Of a DNA stretch of 64,000 nt, positions 43,305 to 55,107 are shown piece after piece. The stretch's first letter is position 1. Every line of letters begins with the position of its first letter. Made by a program: the position numbers and the translations under genes. This DNA comes from Prorocentrum cordatum (Eukaryota > Sar > Dinophyceae > Prorocentrales > Prorocentraceae), in NCBI GenBank assembly GCA_963575745.1, contig CAUYUJ010018316.1, positions 25,001-89,000 of the forward strand. Direction: 5' to 3'. The notes beneath the pieces are model-generated. The model searched no databases. It had not been told where the DNA came from and saw nothing but the letters and a program-made list of their open reading frames with translations.

Positions 43305-44654
43305 TTATTTATCCTGTGTGTTGTGCCCGCAACTGTTGACCATATCACGGACAATGGCCTCATCCAAAGCGTCAGCGTCAGCTGTGTGGCCAGCAGGGGT
43401 CGCCCCCAGCTGAGGGGCGATTGGCCGCTGGGCCGATGATGCTGAGGCGGACTGTGTCTGTGGTTGCTGAGCCGTGTCGTAGGTCTTGCCAGTTGGGGCA
43501 ATCCCAGGAGGATCATCAATTGTGTCTGTTCCAAGGGGAACAGCGCGAATCTCGTATTTGCTCAATGGTTGTCTCGCAGCCAGCGGCGGGTAAACCCACG
43601 TAGTGCCTGTTTCTGGCCACATCTGCCTGCCATTCTCGCTGCGTGGTGTGAGACGGGGAATGGCGAGTCCTGCAGCGGCTGGAACCACACCCTCAGTCAT
43701 GATAGCGCCCTGTGCTCCCAGCCAAAATCTGCATCCAGCCTTTGTGGCAATATGCATGTCGATTACCAGCTCCACCTCTTTCTTGTGGCGCTTGAACTTG
43801 TACGATTGTACCGAGGTGTGACGGTTCTTGTTGGCATTGTGCATGTAGGTACTGGAACTGAAGAATGCTTCCGTGCGTTGTGAGCCTCGAAAATGTTTGT
43901 CTCTCTGGGAAGACGGATCAACATAGCCTGGAATAATCCCTGGCCCGAGGATGCTTCGCCAGGCACGAAGTGTCGTGCCGTGGTGGAGGTACTTCACGTC
44001 TGTCCATTGTAAACTCCCCCAGCCCATATTCCATGGTTTGGAGAGTGGATTGACGCAACTGTGGCCTCCAACGCATCTGATAGCGATAACGTTGTTCCAA
44101 TCGAAGCAGCTGGGATCGCTCCCGTCGGGGACTGGTCCGGCATATATCTCGATCCGGTTCTTCTCCGGGTCAATGCGCTTCTGGAACGCGCGAATGACAA
44201 AGATCAGGTAGTAATTAGTCCAGCACATGTATCCGTCTGGTTCACCGTCTTTTTTTAAGTGTGCCATGGACGCCTCGGTGGATGGTCCGTTGTGGGGTCC
44301 ACTACGCTCTTGAAATTTCCACTGAACCATGTCCTGAAATGATTGCCAATTGCTGGGGGTCTTCCAAGAGTGCTGCGCCGAGTTCGGCCATATGTTGACA
44401 CGTCGATCATTCAATTTGTCACTATGGAACTTTTTGTAGTGGATCTCATGACGTAGCATTGTCGCGATGTCTTTGCTCATCCAAACAGGATCTCCAAGCC
44501 ACTCATCGAGCAGCTCAGGTCCGCAGCGTGCCTCGTCGTACGGCGGGAGTGATATCCATTTCCATTCTGGGAAACAACCACACTGAACAATGTCAGGCGC
44601 ATGGGCGATCACACAATCGTCGCATGACAATTGGCTCGTCCAATCATCGTCCAA
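43305..44654 (-). pseudogene. Accessory region segment D with a Tpt1/KptA-like domain
   Basis: 449-codon segment. Residues about 217-330 (43,665-44,003) resemble the Tpt1/KptA family, RNA 2'-phosphotransferases of the ADP-ribosyltransferase fold. It has LHHGTTLRAWRSIL followed by a Gly/Pro turn, KHFRGS, and then the characteristic C-terminal core VELVIDMHIATKAGCRFWLG, AQGAIMTEGVVP. In the family this core reads roughly [VI]x[IV]D...G..F..S.NGV.LT..VP and binds NAD. The first core His (HGT) and the second (HF) are present. The remaining sequence carries several WxxxW and CxxC motifs and is unrecognised. The canonical role of the family is removing the splice-junction 2'-phosphate from tRNA using NAD. 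A role in a retroelement is not established. Confidence 0.65.
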
Positions 44655-45454
44655 TCATCGTCCTGCAAGCAAGCCATGCCATTGATCGCGGACGTGCTCC
44701 GCAACGGGGGAGGTACGTATGGATGATCATCCGCGTGACCTGCTTGGAGCTTGTACTCACGAGGGGTGCACGCATTGTCGAATGTCGGGAGCTGGCTGGT
44801 GCCCTCATGGGAGGAACGCTCGCAACAGTCTTGCCACGACAGTATGTATACCGCATCCGATTGCTGACCAGGAGAAGGTCCGCCGCCAGCAGGAACTGCT
44901 TCCAGCTCCGCATCCACGTCAGTGTCCTCGTCGGGGAGCGGGGCTGACGCGGGTGTCGGGGGCGGGCCTGGTGGCGGTGGGTCTGCAGGCGTGCTAATCG
45001 GAAGCGGACCAAGTGGCAATGGCTCTGGTAGCGTGACAATCGGCTGCGGGCCTGGCAGCGGGCCTGGCGGCAGTGGCTGCCTGTCCTCGCTCTGCTGGTC
45101 TGTCCCAGCTGCCGCGGAGCCTTCGGGGGGCACCGCGCCGAAGGCAGTGGTTGGGGCGTCGGCCGTGAGTCCCAGGGTGATACGATCCAAGGCATTCTGT
45201 GTGTAGAAACCTTCGCACGCCGTAATAGTTTCTGAGTTGTCAATGCGAGGTCCGACACGATGGGGGCACAATCTGCTGCGCTCTGCAACGAGGCGTGATT
45301 TCGTCGGGTCGTCATCTCCTGCCATGTCGTTAATCTGGAGCAGGAACTGTTCGTATACAGCCCAAGTAACAGCGTGTGGGTCCTTGGTGTCCTTCACGAT
45401 TTTGGTGTGAAAGAGCTCCTTCTTTTTCGTCTGATTCCCAAGGTGCCCACGCAC
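44609..45454 (-). pseudogene. Accessory region segment C, Pro-rich linker, frameshifted
   Basis: 281 codons in a different frame from both neighbours, implying a frameshift near 45,430 and another near 44,640. The first 90 codons are protein-like and continue the preceding segment (EQFLLQINDMAGDDD). Residues about 110-180 are a Pro/Leu/Gly repeat (PLPPGPLPGPQP-type), a likely flexible linker. Function unknown. Confidence 0.45.
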
Positions 45455-46652
45455 CAGGGTAGTCGTTGATCAGGAGGAGAAGCTGATTGAACAACTCCTC
45501 GTATGCCTCACCATATGGATCGCTAGCAGGAATAGTTTTCGTCGGATCCGGTGCTGGTGGCTCTTTTGCTAGTCCAGGAATGGGCATGCATGGATCGCTC
45601 GCGGCCAACGGCATCGATTTCGGCAACGTGCCACTGGCGCACGAGGCCATCCAGGCACAATGAGCCATCTCCCCTGCAGTCTGAGTCATCAGCGTGGTGA
45701 GGCTGAGGTTCCTCTTCCATTCGTTAGTCGTCTTCTCACGAATTTGAAGATCTTCCATAATCTCTGTGGCCTGTGTGTAGGCCTGTGAATCCGTGACTGC
45801 TGTCAGGAGAGGAGGTCTGAATGGGTATGGCTGTGATGGTAATGACTGGATCAATGCACAGAAATTGCGGTAGCATACTGCATCACAAAACTGAGTCGTC
45901 ATCGTCGCCAGATTGTGATTATTCTGCTTTGAGTGCCAAGCCGAGGGCGTGACTCTGTCGTACGCATCAACCCAGTGGTCTGAGGGAAGAACTGTAATAC
46001 CACGCATTTGCATAGTCCTGATCAGGTCACCCGTGTGTTAGTCGAACTTTGGGTGTACGCCCCATTGTGCCGCTTTGCCTGGCCCCATGACGGTGGGGCA
46101 ACGGAAGTACTGCATCACGTCGATGAAACGTGACAAGTCCACTTTCACGTGTACTGGCATAAGCGTCGGGACGCCGCCCTCGCAGTCTATCTTCATGAGC
46201 TCGCGCACGATGGTAGGAGCGCGGTCCTGATGGCGACGGGTGTCCAACATGGTCTGACCATGATTAGCGCATGCAATGCCGTTCGCGCTCCAGACCACCA
46301 TGGCGATGATGACCCTGCAGTAGTGTCTTTGTTTCACGCATGCAGGAAAGGCGTTAGCCCAATATTCCCATACGACCTCATTCAATTTACGCCACTCTTT
46401 TATGGAAGCATTGTCATTCATCAGCGACAAGCCTCTGGCCGTGCGGATCATGATGATCATGTTGCGCTGTTCGAGTGTTGACTCAAACTGCGACGCCAGG
46501 ATAGCTGCGATACGGTTCTCCTGTGCCTTGACAGGCTGCTCGCGGAGTTGTGCCACATCGCAGCGGGTGTCGCCACCAGCCCCTGGCAATTGAACGCAGT
46601 CCTGGCCAATCGCCGTATCGTTCTGTTTTGAACCATCCTTTGTAATTGCCAA
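45330..46652 (-). pseudogene. Accessory region segment B, helical, unrecognised
   Basis: One open frame interrupted only by an in-frame TAA at 46038-46040. The upstream 204 codons include a Gln/Arg-rich helical stretch and CVKQRHYCRVIIAMVVW. The downstream 227 codons include a Trp/Cys-rich stretch and PIPGLAKEPPAPDP. The join to the preceding segment is a frameshift near 46,640. No family recognised. Confidence 0.45.
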
Positions 46653-48381
46653 CGGAGAATGCCCACATCATAATGTCGTCGCGGATAGCGGTCGACAAGT
46701 GCTCGAGAGTGGCGCCGCCGATGTATCCTGCACGGCTGAGGCACGGCATGAATAGAGGCACGAGGCCAACATGCGATGCCTTGGCGAGGGCATCTCGCTG
46801 CTGTGGGCTGTTGAGCTCGTCGATGCCGTAGCTTGGGTACTTCTTGTGCGCGGCGGCCTTGATACCTTTCCTGGGATACATGATCCATGTGGAGTCCGTA
46901 TACAAACCTCTCCATTTGTATGCGTGCCCTGACGGGCCGAAGGCATAGTGAAGGAGAAGTCCCAGGTCCTCCTGTATGATCCCATGCCATCCGTTGTCTG
47001 AAAGAAGAGTGGACACCAATCGACCACCACAAGACGCGTTGTATTTTGCTTGTGCCAGCTCCAGCGGGTCAACGGCAGCACCAGGGGTAAGACCAGGGTC
47101 CTCCATGGTAGGCGTTTCTCCTGCGAGCGCAGATCCTTCCTCGCATGGCTGCCAATGATTCTCGTCATACTCTGGGAGGATTGTCCAGCCATCTTGGTGA
47201 TCGGATGGTGTTGCCACCGCCTTGGGGCCTGATCCGATCCCTCCAAATCCTCCGCGCGCGGTCAGCCAAGTGCCGAGCTTGCGGCGGAATTTGCTTGTCT
47301 GGTGGATATCGGAGAACGCCCTCACTTCGGTGACGAGGCGATCCTCGACAATGTGGCCGAGGTGTCCCGCCGTGTCCGATGTCCTGGCCATGCCAGGTGG
47401 ACGCGCGGGTAGTTTGATCGCAGCGCGATCAAGTTTCGGAGCGTAGCTGGGGGTCGTTAAACCATGGTTGTACACATCTTGAGGCGCACAAAGCCCGCCC
47501 TTGTACACCTGATGTGTATCCTGAACGCTGTCTTCAGAATATTGCCCAAGAAATGCGCTGCCCACTGTTGACCAATCGTTGTGCATCATCATCCACTCTG
47601 CCTTCAACACCACCGTTGCAAGCTCCATTGGTGGACACTTGCGGTGTGAGTTTGGAATCACAGCACGCGAGTGATCATGTAAGCCACGAGCGTTTCCTTG
47701 TACAGAAGAGTTACGCGTGAAGAAGCTGGAGATCATGCGCATGGCCTTTATGAATGACACCCACGGTGTGGCCGTGGTCGCACTGTATCCATAGCGGGCG
47801 TCGCCGCCGACTCCTCCAACAGCTTTGCCGATACAACTCGTCGCGTCGATGGACGCGGAGCGGGTAACTTCGACAATGGTGGATTCGTCGGGTACTCGTA
47901 GATCATACTCTGCACTACGATCAAAGCGCAGATGATGTACGTAAGTGAAGCCATCCTCGGGGTCGCGAGGAACGACCCGTCTGAGCGTGGTACGTGAAGC
48001 CCACGCGATTGTCGTCCTTGGCGTTCGGGTCGTAGCTGGCGTCGTAGGCGATGGCCTAGCCGTCGAGGTGGAGCGGCGATGCCTGGTCCATCTCGGTGAT
48101 GGGGGGATCGGGGCTAGAACCGATCTCACTTGATTGCGTCTCGCGCACAGCGAGCAAGATGCTGGTGAGCTTCGTCGCCCGAGTGGTAAAACAGCTGCGG
48201 CACGATCGTATAATAAGTGTTCTAGACCTCTCTGTACCATGCGGTGGTGGGGGAGGATGACGAGGGCGTCTACCGTGCGGCGAACGTGCCCTCGCTCGAG
48301 GTGTTCGCGAATCGGTAGCCGCAGCAGGAACACCGACATGGCACATGCATGCACATACTCCCTCGTGATTGGCCTGTCCAA
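46483..48381 (-). pseudogene. Accessory region segment A, unrecognised
   Basis: 632-codon open frame immediately downstream of RNase H, in the same frame as the RNase H tail but beyond its stop at 48406. The first 130 codons look out of frame (Arg/Thr/Pro-rich). Protein-like sequence begins near 47,965, where RVVPRDPEDGFTYVHHLRF continues a neighbouring frame, so a frameshift lies there. It is then continuous to about 46,640, with WMMMHNDWSTVGSAFLGQYS, a Gly-rich linker and GLLLHYAFGPSGHAYKWRGL. No recognised family. This begins the extra 7.4 kb that ordinary copia elements lack. Confidence 0.5.
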
Positions 48382-48405
48382 CGCACAAGAATCCGCATTC
48401 TGACC

Positions 48406-49385
48406 CTACCTCGCCCCATTTTCTCTGTCGGTAAGTAATATCTTACATATTTCCGGACATCCATCCAGTTTTGGAAGTTCTGCGACATGAGGTAAACCAT
48501 CGGGCCTCTGAGGCCCTCGTAGTGGTCTCCTTGGATCCTTTGGAGCGCACTGTAATGGGGCAACAGGAAAGATGAGCGAGTGTTCCAATAGATCCCTCCA
48601 GAGGTCTGCTTTCTTTGGCCCAAAATGTTTAGTCATCATATCTGCAATTTGCTCTTTTGCACCTACACACTTGAGCTCAATGTGTTCAAATTGGCATGTC
48701 TCACATATCCAATCCAAGTTAATACGATGAGTACGATCAAGATGACGAAGTGCGGGTGCACGTCCCTTTTGGGCAATCTTGATCACGGCCTGGCTATCCT
48801 CGAGGACGATGAGATGCACTTTGGGAGAGCTGCTCTCCTGAGCAGGCTCTGGTTCCACGTGTAGCACGGTGCCCTCATGGGATATCGCGCGCCTCTTTGG
48901 AGGCACAGGTAGCTCCGTCTTCAGCGGTAGCTGCCTACGGCTAGGAGAAGATCCCCGTGTAGGGGATGCCTTGCGAGGCGATGGATTACGCTTCTTCCTT
49001 TTGGCGGCCGGCGTCGGACATATCGCCGTAGCGGCGCGTCCCAGGCAGCCAGGCAAGTCGTCTTCTCTTTGCAGGTGTCGGCAACCTCCACCACGGCCTC
49101 CCAGAACGAGAGTAGTGGTAGTCCCTCCAGTCGTAGCGCCGAGTCAAGAGCAACAATCTCGGACTCTGTGGATGAGTGCGATACGACCGTTTGTTTCTTG
49201 CACACAGCGTTGACGGGGAAGAACGTTGTGGGTCCAACAAGCGCCGCGAAGACGCCAGTAGTGGACTTGGAGGAGGTAATGCAATCGGCGAACGAGGCGT
49301 CAGTGAAGAGCATGATGGATAATTTGTGTGAAGGGTCGCCAATCCATCCATGTAAACAATGGTACGCGTCGTTCTGATGTAGCAT
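48406..49385 (-). pseudogene. Copia RNase H domain, frameshifted
   Basis: Two overlapping frames carry the domain. At 48921-49385: LFTDASFADC, SSKSTTGVFAAL, FFPVNAVCKKQTVVSHSSTE, SEIVALDSAL. At 48406-49056: LIVLEDSQAVIKIAQKG, RHLDRTHRINLDWI, GAKEQIADMMTKHF. These are the standard copia RNase H landmarks in order, so a frameshift falls between them near 49,056, inside an Arg/Ser/Lys-rich insert. The enzyme degrades the RNA of the RNA-DNA hybrid. Confidence 0.85.
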
Positions 49386-50728
49386 ATCAGCCGATGAAGG
49401 CGTTTATCACACGTGGTATTCCATTTGGTGATTTCTCTGGCTAGCATACATACTGGATGTAAAAGATCAAAACGACAGCAGCGTGTCAGATAGAGAATCT
49501 TCATCAGTACACTCGCCGCGTCCTGGCCGAGGATACCCTCGTCGGAGTAGTCAGACTCGGTAAAGGGGGTGTCCTCGATGCCAGGAGTCTCTGCGTCGGG
49601 TAGGTCATCATATGTGACTGTCGTGGATTGTGTCGTAGTGGAAGGTCTGTCAACCGATCCAGCTGGGCTGGATGATCGCGAACGTGCGTTGAGTGCGCGG
49701 GTGGGTCTTACGACCGACCCGGAGGAGCGAGGCGATTTGGATCGCGAAGCCCTCGGTGAGTCAGACCGTTTACGACGTGACCCTGGCCCGTGGGTGCGCT
49801 TGGAGGCGCACTCCAGGTAGCGCTTAATACATTGATCAGTAAAACCAAGCATGTCATGTCGTGTTCCACGAACTTGTTTAGCTGCATGGTATTCTCTATC
49901 ACTGTGCGCAGGCAACATAAGTCGAATGGTGGACATTCTTTTGTCGAATACGTTCTGCGGTACATCGTATGCCTGTTGTCCACAGACAAGGTATTGAGAG
50001 TATGGAGTAGGCGGATCCAAATCCATGCCGCTTTTGCGGATATGATCCCAGCCGGCTTGTAGGTTGATGGCTGGTCCTGCTAGTTTGAAGTCGTCCACGT
50101 ATACTGAAAGTATCAATCCCAGTTTGTTGTGTCTCCACACACATTCCCAGCCTGGGATAGGCTCAAATCCAACACTTTCCAGACACGTGCGACACTTTCT
50201 TTCCCAAAAGACACCTGCGAGAGGGTGTCCGTATAGTGCCAATCGTAGTCGGCACGCGGGATTCTTGCATTGAGACCAAGATGCAGGTTGGCGCCACTTG
50301 GGCATGGTAATCCAAGTATCGACTGGGTCGATTCTTCCATCTCCGTATAGCAATGCCTGCGCGCATGCGCCAGGTGCATCGCTCTGCTCGCCAGCATAAT
50401 TTGGTAATAACGCGGTGGCGTCACAGAGTTTGGGAGCTTCGATATGCGACGCACTGGGTGCGGCATCGGCGAATATGGCGGCCTAGCCGGTTTCATCTTT
50501 GCCGGTGTTGCCCAGAACCACCACTCGGCCCCTGAACTTACGTAGTTCAGGAGGAAATTCTTCATGTTTGACTGAAGATAGCTCCAAGATGTTGAAGAAG
50601 TGAACTTTCTTCCCAGTACGAATCGCCTGTGATTCAATATCATATTTTTCAGCAACAGTCTCCAACATCCACGGTTGCTTCTTTTCAAGGCGCTCGTATT
50701 CTTTGCGCACGGCCTCCTGTGCACGCGG
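48986..50728 (-). pseudogene. Copia reverse transcriptase, with in-frame TAG
   Basis: Reverse transcriptase in the same frame as the integrase C-terminal segment. The N-terminal fingers region (KEYERLEKKQPWMLE, FRGRVVVLGN) precedes an in-frame TAG at 50483-50485. The frame then continues without a gap (PSASHIEAPKLCD, GACAQA). RLRLALYGHPLAGVFWERK and the catalytic SVYVDDFKLAG (about 50,085-50,110) follow, then a conserved thumb/connection with CIKRYL. A long Arg/Ser-rich insert (SRRKRSDSPRASRSKSPRSS) separates RT from RNase H, and a CRFDLLHPVCMLAREITKWN motif precedes the frameshift into RNase H. The catalytic Asp pair is intact. Confidence 0.85.
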
Positions 50729-52546
50729 TTATGCGGCAACTTCTTTCTTACTCAAATTTATAGTAACAAGGGCTGGGCGTGCCCATGGTGAGTCAGGAAT
50801 ATTATCTCTGCGCGCCGGCGTGCATGTCGGCCTTCGTGGCATAGTGGGCACTGCTACGGACGGGGTGAACTTGCGCGTGGGCGGGTTCACGGCCCCGAAG
50901 TCGTTCCCCTCACTGTCAACAAGTACCAGAGCACGTGCGACTCCAGCAGGCTGCGGCGAGGGTTGGCGGTAATATAATACTGTAGAAATGTCACGTGGTC
51001 CACCAGGTAGTTTGGCACACAGAATTTCTTTGTTGGTCGCGCCCTTGACTTCCTCGTCACGAATGACAGCGCCGCTGTCCGTATCGTAAGTAATCCGTCG
51101 TTCCACGGTATTCCATGTGGGTCCACCAGCTGTAGTAGTACGGATTGTTTTAACTTGTTTGTCCTGTCGGGTCCACGCTCGAAGTGCAGCTCGTTCGTGA
51201 GTCTCACGAGCTTGTTTGATATCTTCGGCGTACTCAATATCCTTCTTTTGCTTTCCGCGAGATAAGGTCTTCCAATGCTCGGGAAGAATGTGGCATGGAC
51301 GCGTGGTAGTCTGTACACGGGTCTCGCGGCCGCGGACCACCATTTTGCCGTCTGGCAACATTTTAGGGAGCTCATAGAATCGAACTAAGCCGGTCCAAGG
51401 CTCGCTCGGTTCTCGGTGGTCTGTGGCGCTAACACCATCCCAAACATCGCGAAAGACACTTTCTCCGTCGAAGGTAGAAGTCGTCTCGGAGTCTCGTGTC
51501 ACATCGAGCTGATCAACAGGTACAGGTATGTTCATAACGTCGTCTGTTGGTATGAACAATTTCCTGCGTGGAGTACGGATGTGTCGGATGACGCAATATC
51601 CACGCTGTTCCCAGTAGTCGGGCTCCGGTGCCGGTGCAGCAACTTCGGAGGCCGATGGATGAGTATCAGCGAGGTTGTCGTCCATCGTCATCATAGATGG
51701 ATCATCCCACTCCTCTGGGTAGGCAAGTGGAAGGTCGGGCATAGGTTTGTCGCCCACGGGACGAGAAGTAGATGCCTTGACCTCGTCGTGTGCCTCGGGG
51801 TTGTGATGTCGCAGGGTACCGTCTTTCACAGGGAAGGTGAACTTGCCGTCGGGGATGCTGATGTCTTTGACTCTGTGTACGTGGCACAAGTCGCCGTCTG
51901 GGTTCTTGGCGCATGTAGCCGCATCCAAGACAAGGTAATCTCCAGACCAGCGTCCACCTGAGTGTAAATGGTAACCCATAAATAACCCTTCCCGAGTATT
52001 CCGTTTGAACTTTGCAGTCTCGTTATTAATCTCGGGATTGAGGCATATCCAAAAGATCCGAGCACCAAATGGAATGCAGCGCCCGGGGAAACTTTCACCA
52101 AAACGTATTTCATGAGCTGTATTTTCAGCATGCCCGTCGCTGAGGGCGGCAACGCCCGCGGATGGATGCGCAAAATTATGTCCACAGCGAAAGGCTTGCA
52201 TGGCCTCTTTCCACCATTCGTGCCCCAGACCAGACATGTGCAACACAGCCCTCGTGCCGAGGATGACGATCTTGACAACGCGCTCAATCAATCCATTTGT
52301 TTGTGGACGATGAGGAGTGCTAGTGTCATGTATCCATCCCAGTTGGCGGCATGCCTTCTGAAGCTCTCCAGAACTATCTGTATACGTGTGCTTCACCTCA
52401 TCGTTTGCGGCGATGCACTGCTGGAATGATGCCTTTTGTAGTAGCTGCGTCTTTATGTGATGCTGGGTACGCCATGAAGATGCTGGTGTATTTGTCCAGT
52501 ACGACGAGTGCGTACTTGTCACCGTGCTTGTCAGCAGCATCGTCAT
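50729..52546 (-). pseudogene. Integrase core (second half) and integrase-RT linker
   Basis: 605-codon frame. It holds the second and third acidic residues of the integrase triad (TYTDSSGEL and TNGLIERVVK, about 52,285-52,385) with HDTSTPHRPQTNG between them, then the copia-type GARIFWICLNPE and GLFMGYHLHSGGRWSGDY region. An acidic linker leads to RT. It ends with an in-frame TAA (50729-50731), after which the same frame continues into RT. A one-base frameshift near 52,438 separates it from the first integrase half. Confidence 0.85.
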
Positions 52547-53255
52547 TGGCCAAAACGATATGGTCGCCAGTCAGAGCCTCCCCGAACTTCTTCGGGACGA
52601 AGGCCTCGTAGGCTGTGTCCTCGTCGGCGGGGGCTGCCGGTGCACGTGGTTTGTGCTGTCGTCGGCACGGAGCGTTCTGCGCCATAGTGCGAGAGCAAAT
52701 CTCACAGTCTGGATGTTTCGGACTGTGGGTCATGTAAGGCATAGGATCGATCGGTTTCTTCTGTCTGTTTCGAAGAACGCGATCACTATCATGGTGCACT
52801 TTGATAAGCGTATCCGTCGGCAGATCCTCGAGGGAGGTCGACGTGATGTCGGTATCTGCTTGAGCTGTATCTGCAGGCCCCCCGCATGTGGGAGGAGAAC
52901 AGTGTATCTGAGACGTAAGCGAGTCGTTGTGTGTATCCACGTTGGACTCGGCATTATTTGTGTCGGGAGGTTTTTCGACCGTGGCGGTCCGTGCTCCTCC
53001 TCCCTCGCTCATTTGTAGGTGGCGACTGCTCTGTAGTTTTGCAACGCCAACATATGTCGTTGCAGCGTGCGGATGAACGCTTGCGCTGACGACGTCTGGG
53101 TGCTGACGAAGTGCACAGACGTGGTGGTCTTCCCGCAAAGAACACGAGAGCCGTCGATCGTCCACCACAGCCAACTCCAAACGAGGAGGCCACGACGCGC
53201 CAAATGCGTGTCGACAACTCTTCTGAAACAATAAGATGAGATCGAAAAAGTGCAT
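52398..53255 (-). pseudogene. Integrase N-terminal half (HHCC and first catalytic Asp)
   Basis: Contains the zinc-binding region (MTHSPKHPDCEICSRTM, an HxxxH...CxxC pattern) and the first catalytic Asp (ALTGDHIVLAND), then YALVVLDKYTSIFMAYPASH. The domain continues in another frame from about 52,438. The first about 90 codons (53,000-53,255) are of uncertain frame because coherent-looking sequence also appears in the other two minus frames. Confidence 0.8.
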
Positions 53256-53289
53256 GGGCGCAGCATGCCGAAAAATGCGGGCTGAGCAG

Positions 53290-54037
53290 CGTCAAAGGAG
53301 GAGGAGGAGGAGGAGGAGGAGGAGGAGGAGGAGGAGGAGGAGGAGGAGGAGGAGGAGGAGGAGGAGGAGGAGGAGGAGGAGGAGGAGGAGGAGGAGGAAG
53401 AAGACGAGGAGGAGGAGGAGGAGGAGGAGGAGGAGGAGGAGGAGGAGGAGGAGGAGGAGGAGGAAGGAGGAGGAGGAGGAGGAGGAGGAGGAGGAGGAGG
53501 AGGAGGAGGAGGAGGAGGAGGAGGAGGAGGAGGAGGAGGAGGAGGAGGAGGAGGAGGAGGAGGAGGAGGAGGAGGAGGAGGAGGAGGAGGAGGAGGAGGG
53601 GAGGAGGAGGAGGAGGAGGAGGAGAGGAAGAGGAGGAGGGAGGAGAGGAGGAGGAGGAGGAGGAGGAGGAGGAGGAGGGAGGAGGAGGAGGAGGAGGAGG
53701 AGGAGGAGGAGGAGGAGGAGGAGGGAGGAGGAGGAGGAGGAGGAGGAGGAGGAGGAGGAGGAGGAGGAGGAGGAGGAGGGGAAGAGGAGGAGGAGGAGGA
53801 GGAGGAGGAGGAGGAGGAGGAGGAGGAGGAGGGGGAGGGGAGGAAGAGGACGAGGCGGAGGGCGGCCTCGGCAAAATCCGGGTTGCGACACTTCGGCCGC
53901 TTTTCCCAGGGCGGGCTGGTTACGACAGAATTCGCCTATTCTGCTGAACTGGAGGAGGAGGAGGAGGAGGAGGAGGAGGAGGAGGAGGAGGAGGAGGAGG
54001 AGGAGGAGGAGGAGGGAGGAGAGGAAGGCGCAGAGGA
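53290..54037 (+). repeat. Large (GGA)n array inside the retrotransposon
   Basis: About 555 bases of near-pure GGA (53,298-53,853), 95 bases of unique sequence, then GGA again (53,950-54,018). It lies at the 3' side of the LINE-like fragment and may be its tail or may have expanded after insertion. The poly-Glu, poly-Arg and poly-Ser frames over it are repeat translations. Confidence 0.9.
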
Positions 54038-55100
54038 CTAGGGCTCCTCGTGGTCCGCGGCCCACGTTAGTCTGGCCGCTAACGCCCACGAGGCTCGAGC
54101 CCCGCTCACCTTCGCCCTCCGGCGCGCTATGCGCGCGGCGCTCCCTCTCGCCACAATGACGGCGATGCGATGAAGCATCTCCCGCCGCACCGCGGCCGGC
54201 TCCCGGCCCTCCCTGCTCGCCACCGCCGTCGCCAGCGCACGGACCGCGGCGTCCGCGCCCTTCGACATGCCGCCCTGGGCCTCGAACGCGACCGGCCTGA
54301 ACTGGAGGCCGTGCTCGCGGCATCGCTCCTCCGTCTGGTTGCGCTGCCGCTTCTGCTCGTCGTACGCCTCGGCCGCGAGCCCCGGCGCCATGGCCGCGTC
54401 CGCCCAGTGCGACGGCCCCAGGGCGTTGATCAAGGCGAAGTCGAAGCAGACCTTGTCAGCCCTCGCCGCGCGGCTGCCGTCAGGCAGAAACCGTGCTAAG
54501 GTGATGTGGGGGATCACCAGCACGTCTGCCGGGCGGTGCTCGTCCGCTGCCTGTCGTGCTTCGCGTGCCCCGGGGTCATCCAGCAACCCTGCTGCCTCCA
54601 GCGTGGGGCGCAGCCCGCCGCGAGCAGAGTAGTCGTAGAAGACGTCTCTGATCGCATTATGCACAAGCGTGGCGTCCCCTCCACTCATGCACGACAAGCA
54701 ATGCGTACCCTTCGCGTCCAGCGGGGCCGCGCACAGCGGGCACGCGCTGCCCTCATCCAACACATCGACACCGAGCAAGGTCGCGACGTTGTCTGCGAAC
54801 TCGCCCGCGGAAAGGTTCATGTCAAGTGTCCTGGATGGGGTGAGCTCGTACCGAGTCCCCGCTCCCTGCGCTGAGTGCGCGCTCAATCGAACCCCGTCGG
54901 CTGGCTGGCTCTCCTCACGCCATGCCTCGACTGCCTTGCTCCGCAGCTTACCTCCCAGGTAGGCCTGGGTCAACTCTGCCCGGGTCGCCACCCCGCGGGC
55001 GTCGCGGCCCAAGGTGGCTGCCAACCTGGCCGCGGCGTCCGCCAGAGGCCTGCCTGGTGGTTGTATCGTCACCAAATCGTCGAGTCGTAGTTCTGGAGCT
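54038..55100 (-). mobile_element. LINE-like C-terminal nuclease-type fragment inserted in the copia element
   Basis: The frame 54038-55201 begins with copia protease sequence and changes near 55,090 into GC-richer sequence. This carries CPLCAAPLDAKGTHCLSC (zinc CCHC), GGDATLVHNAIRD, RPADVLVIPH, KVCFDFALINAL and HGLQFRPVAFEAQGG with AAVRALATAVASREG. This combination is typical of the C-terminal part of a widespread non-LTR retrotransposon protein family, where PADVLV and the D/E-x-K-like residues suggest a restriction-like nuclease. No RT domain is present, so it is 5'-truncated, as LINE insertions usually are. It lies in the same orientation as the host element and, by chance or selection, in frame with protease. 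Confidence 0.7.
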
Positions 55101-55107
55101 CTGTTAG

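Noticed and set aside
53236-54323. Frames of over 300 codons rich in Arg/Glu/Gly or Leu/Ser/Pro
   Set aside because: Repeat translations of the GGA array. The same applies at 30.2-30.9, 33.6-34.8, 39.2-39.4 and 60.8-62.1 kb.
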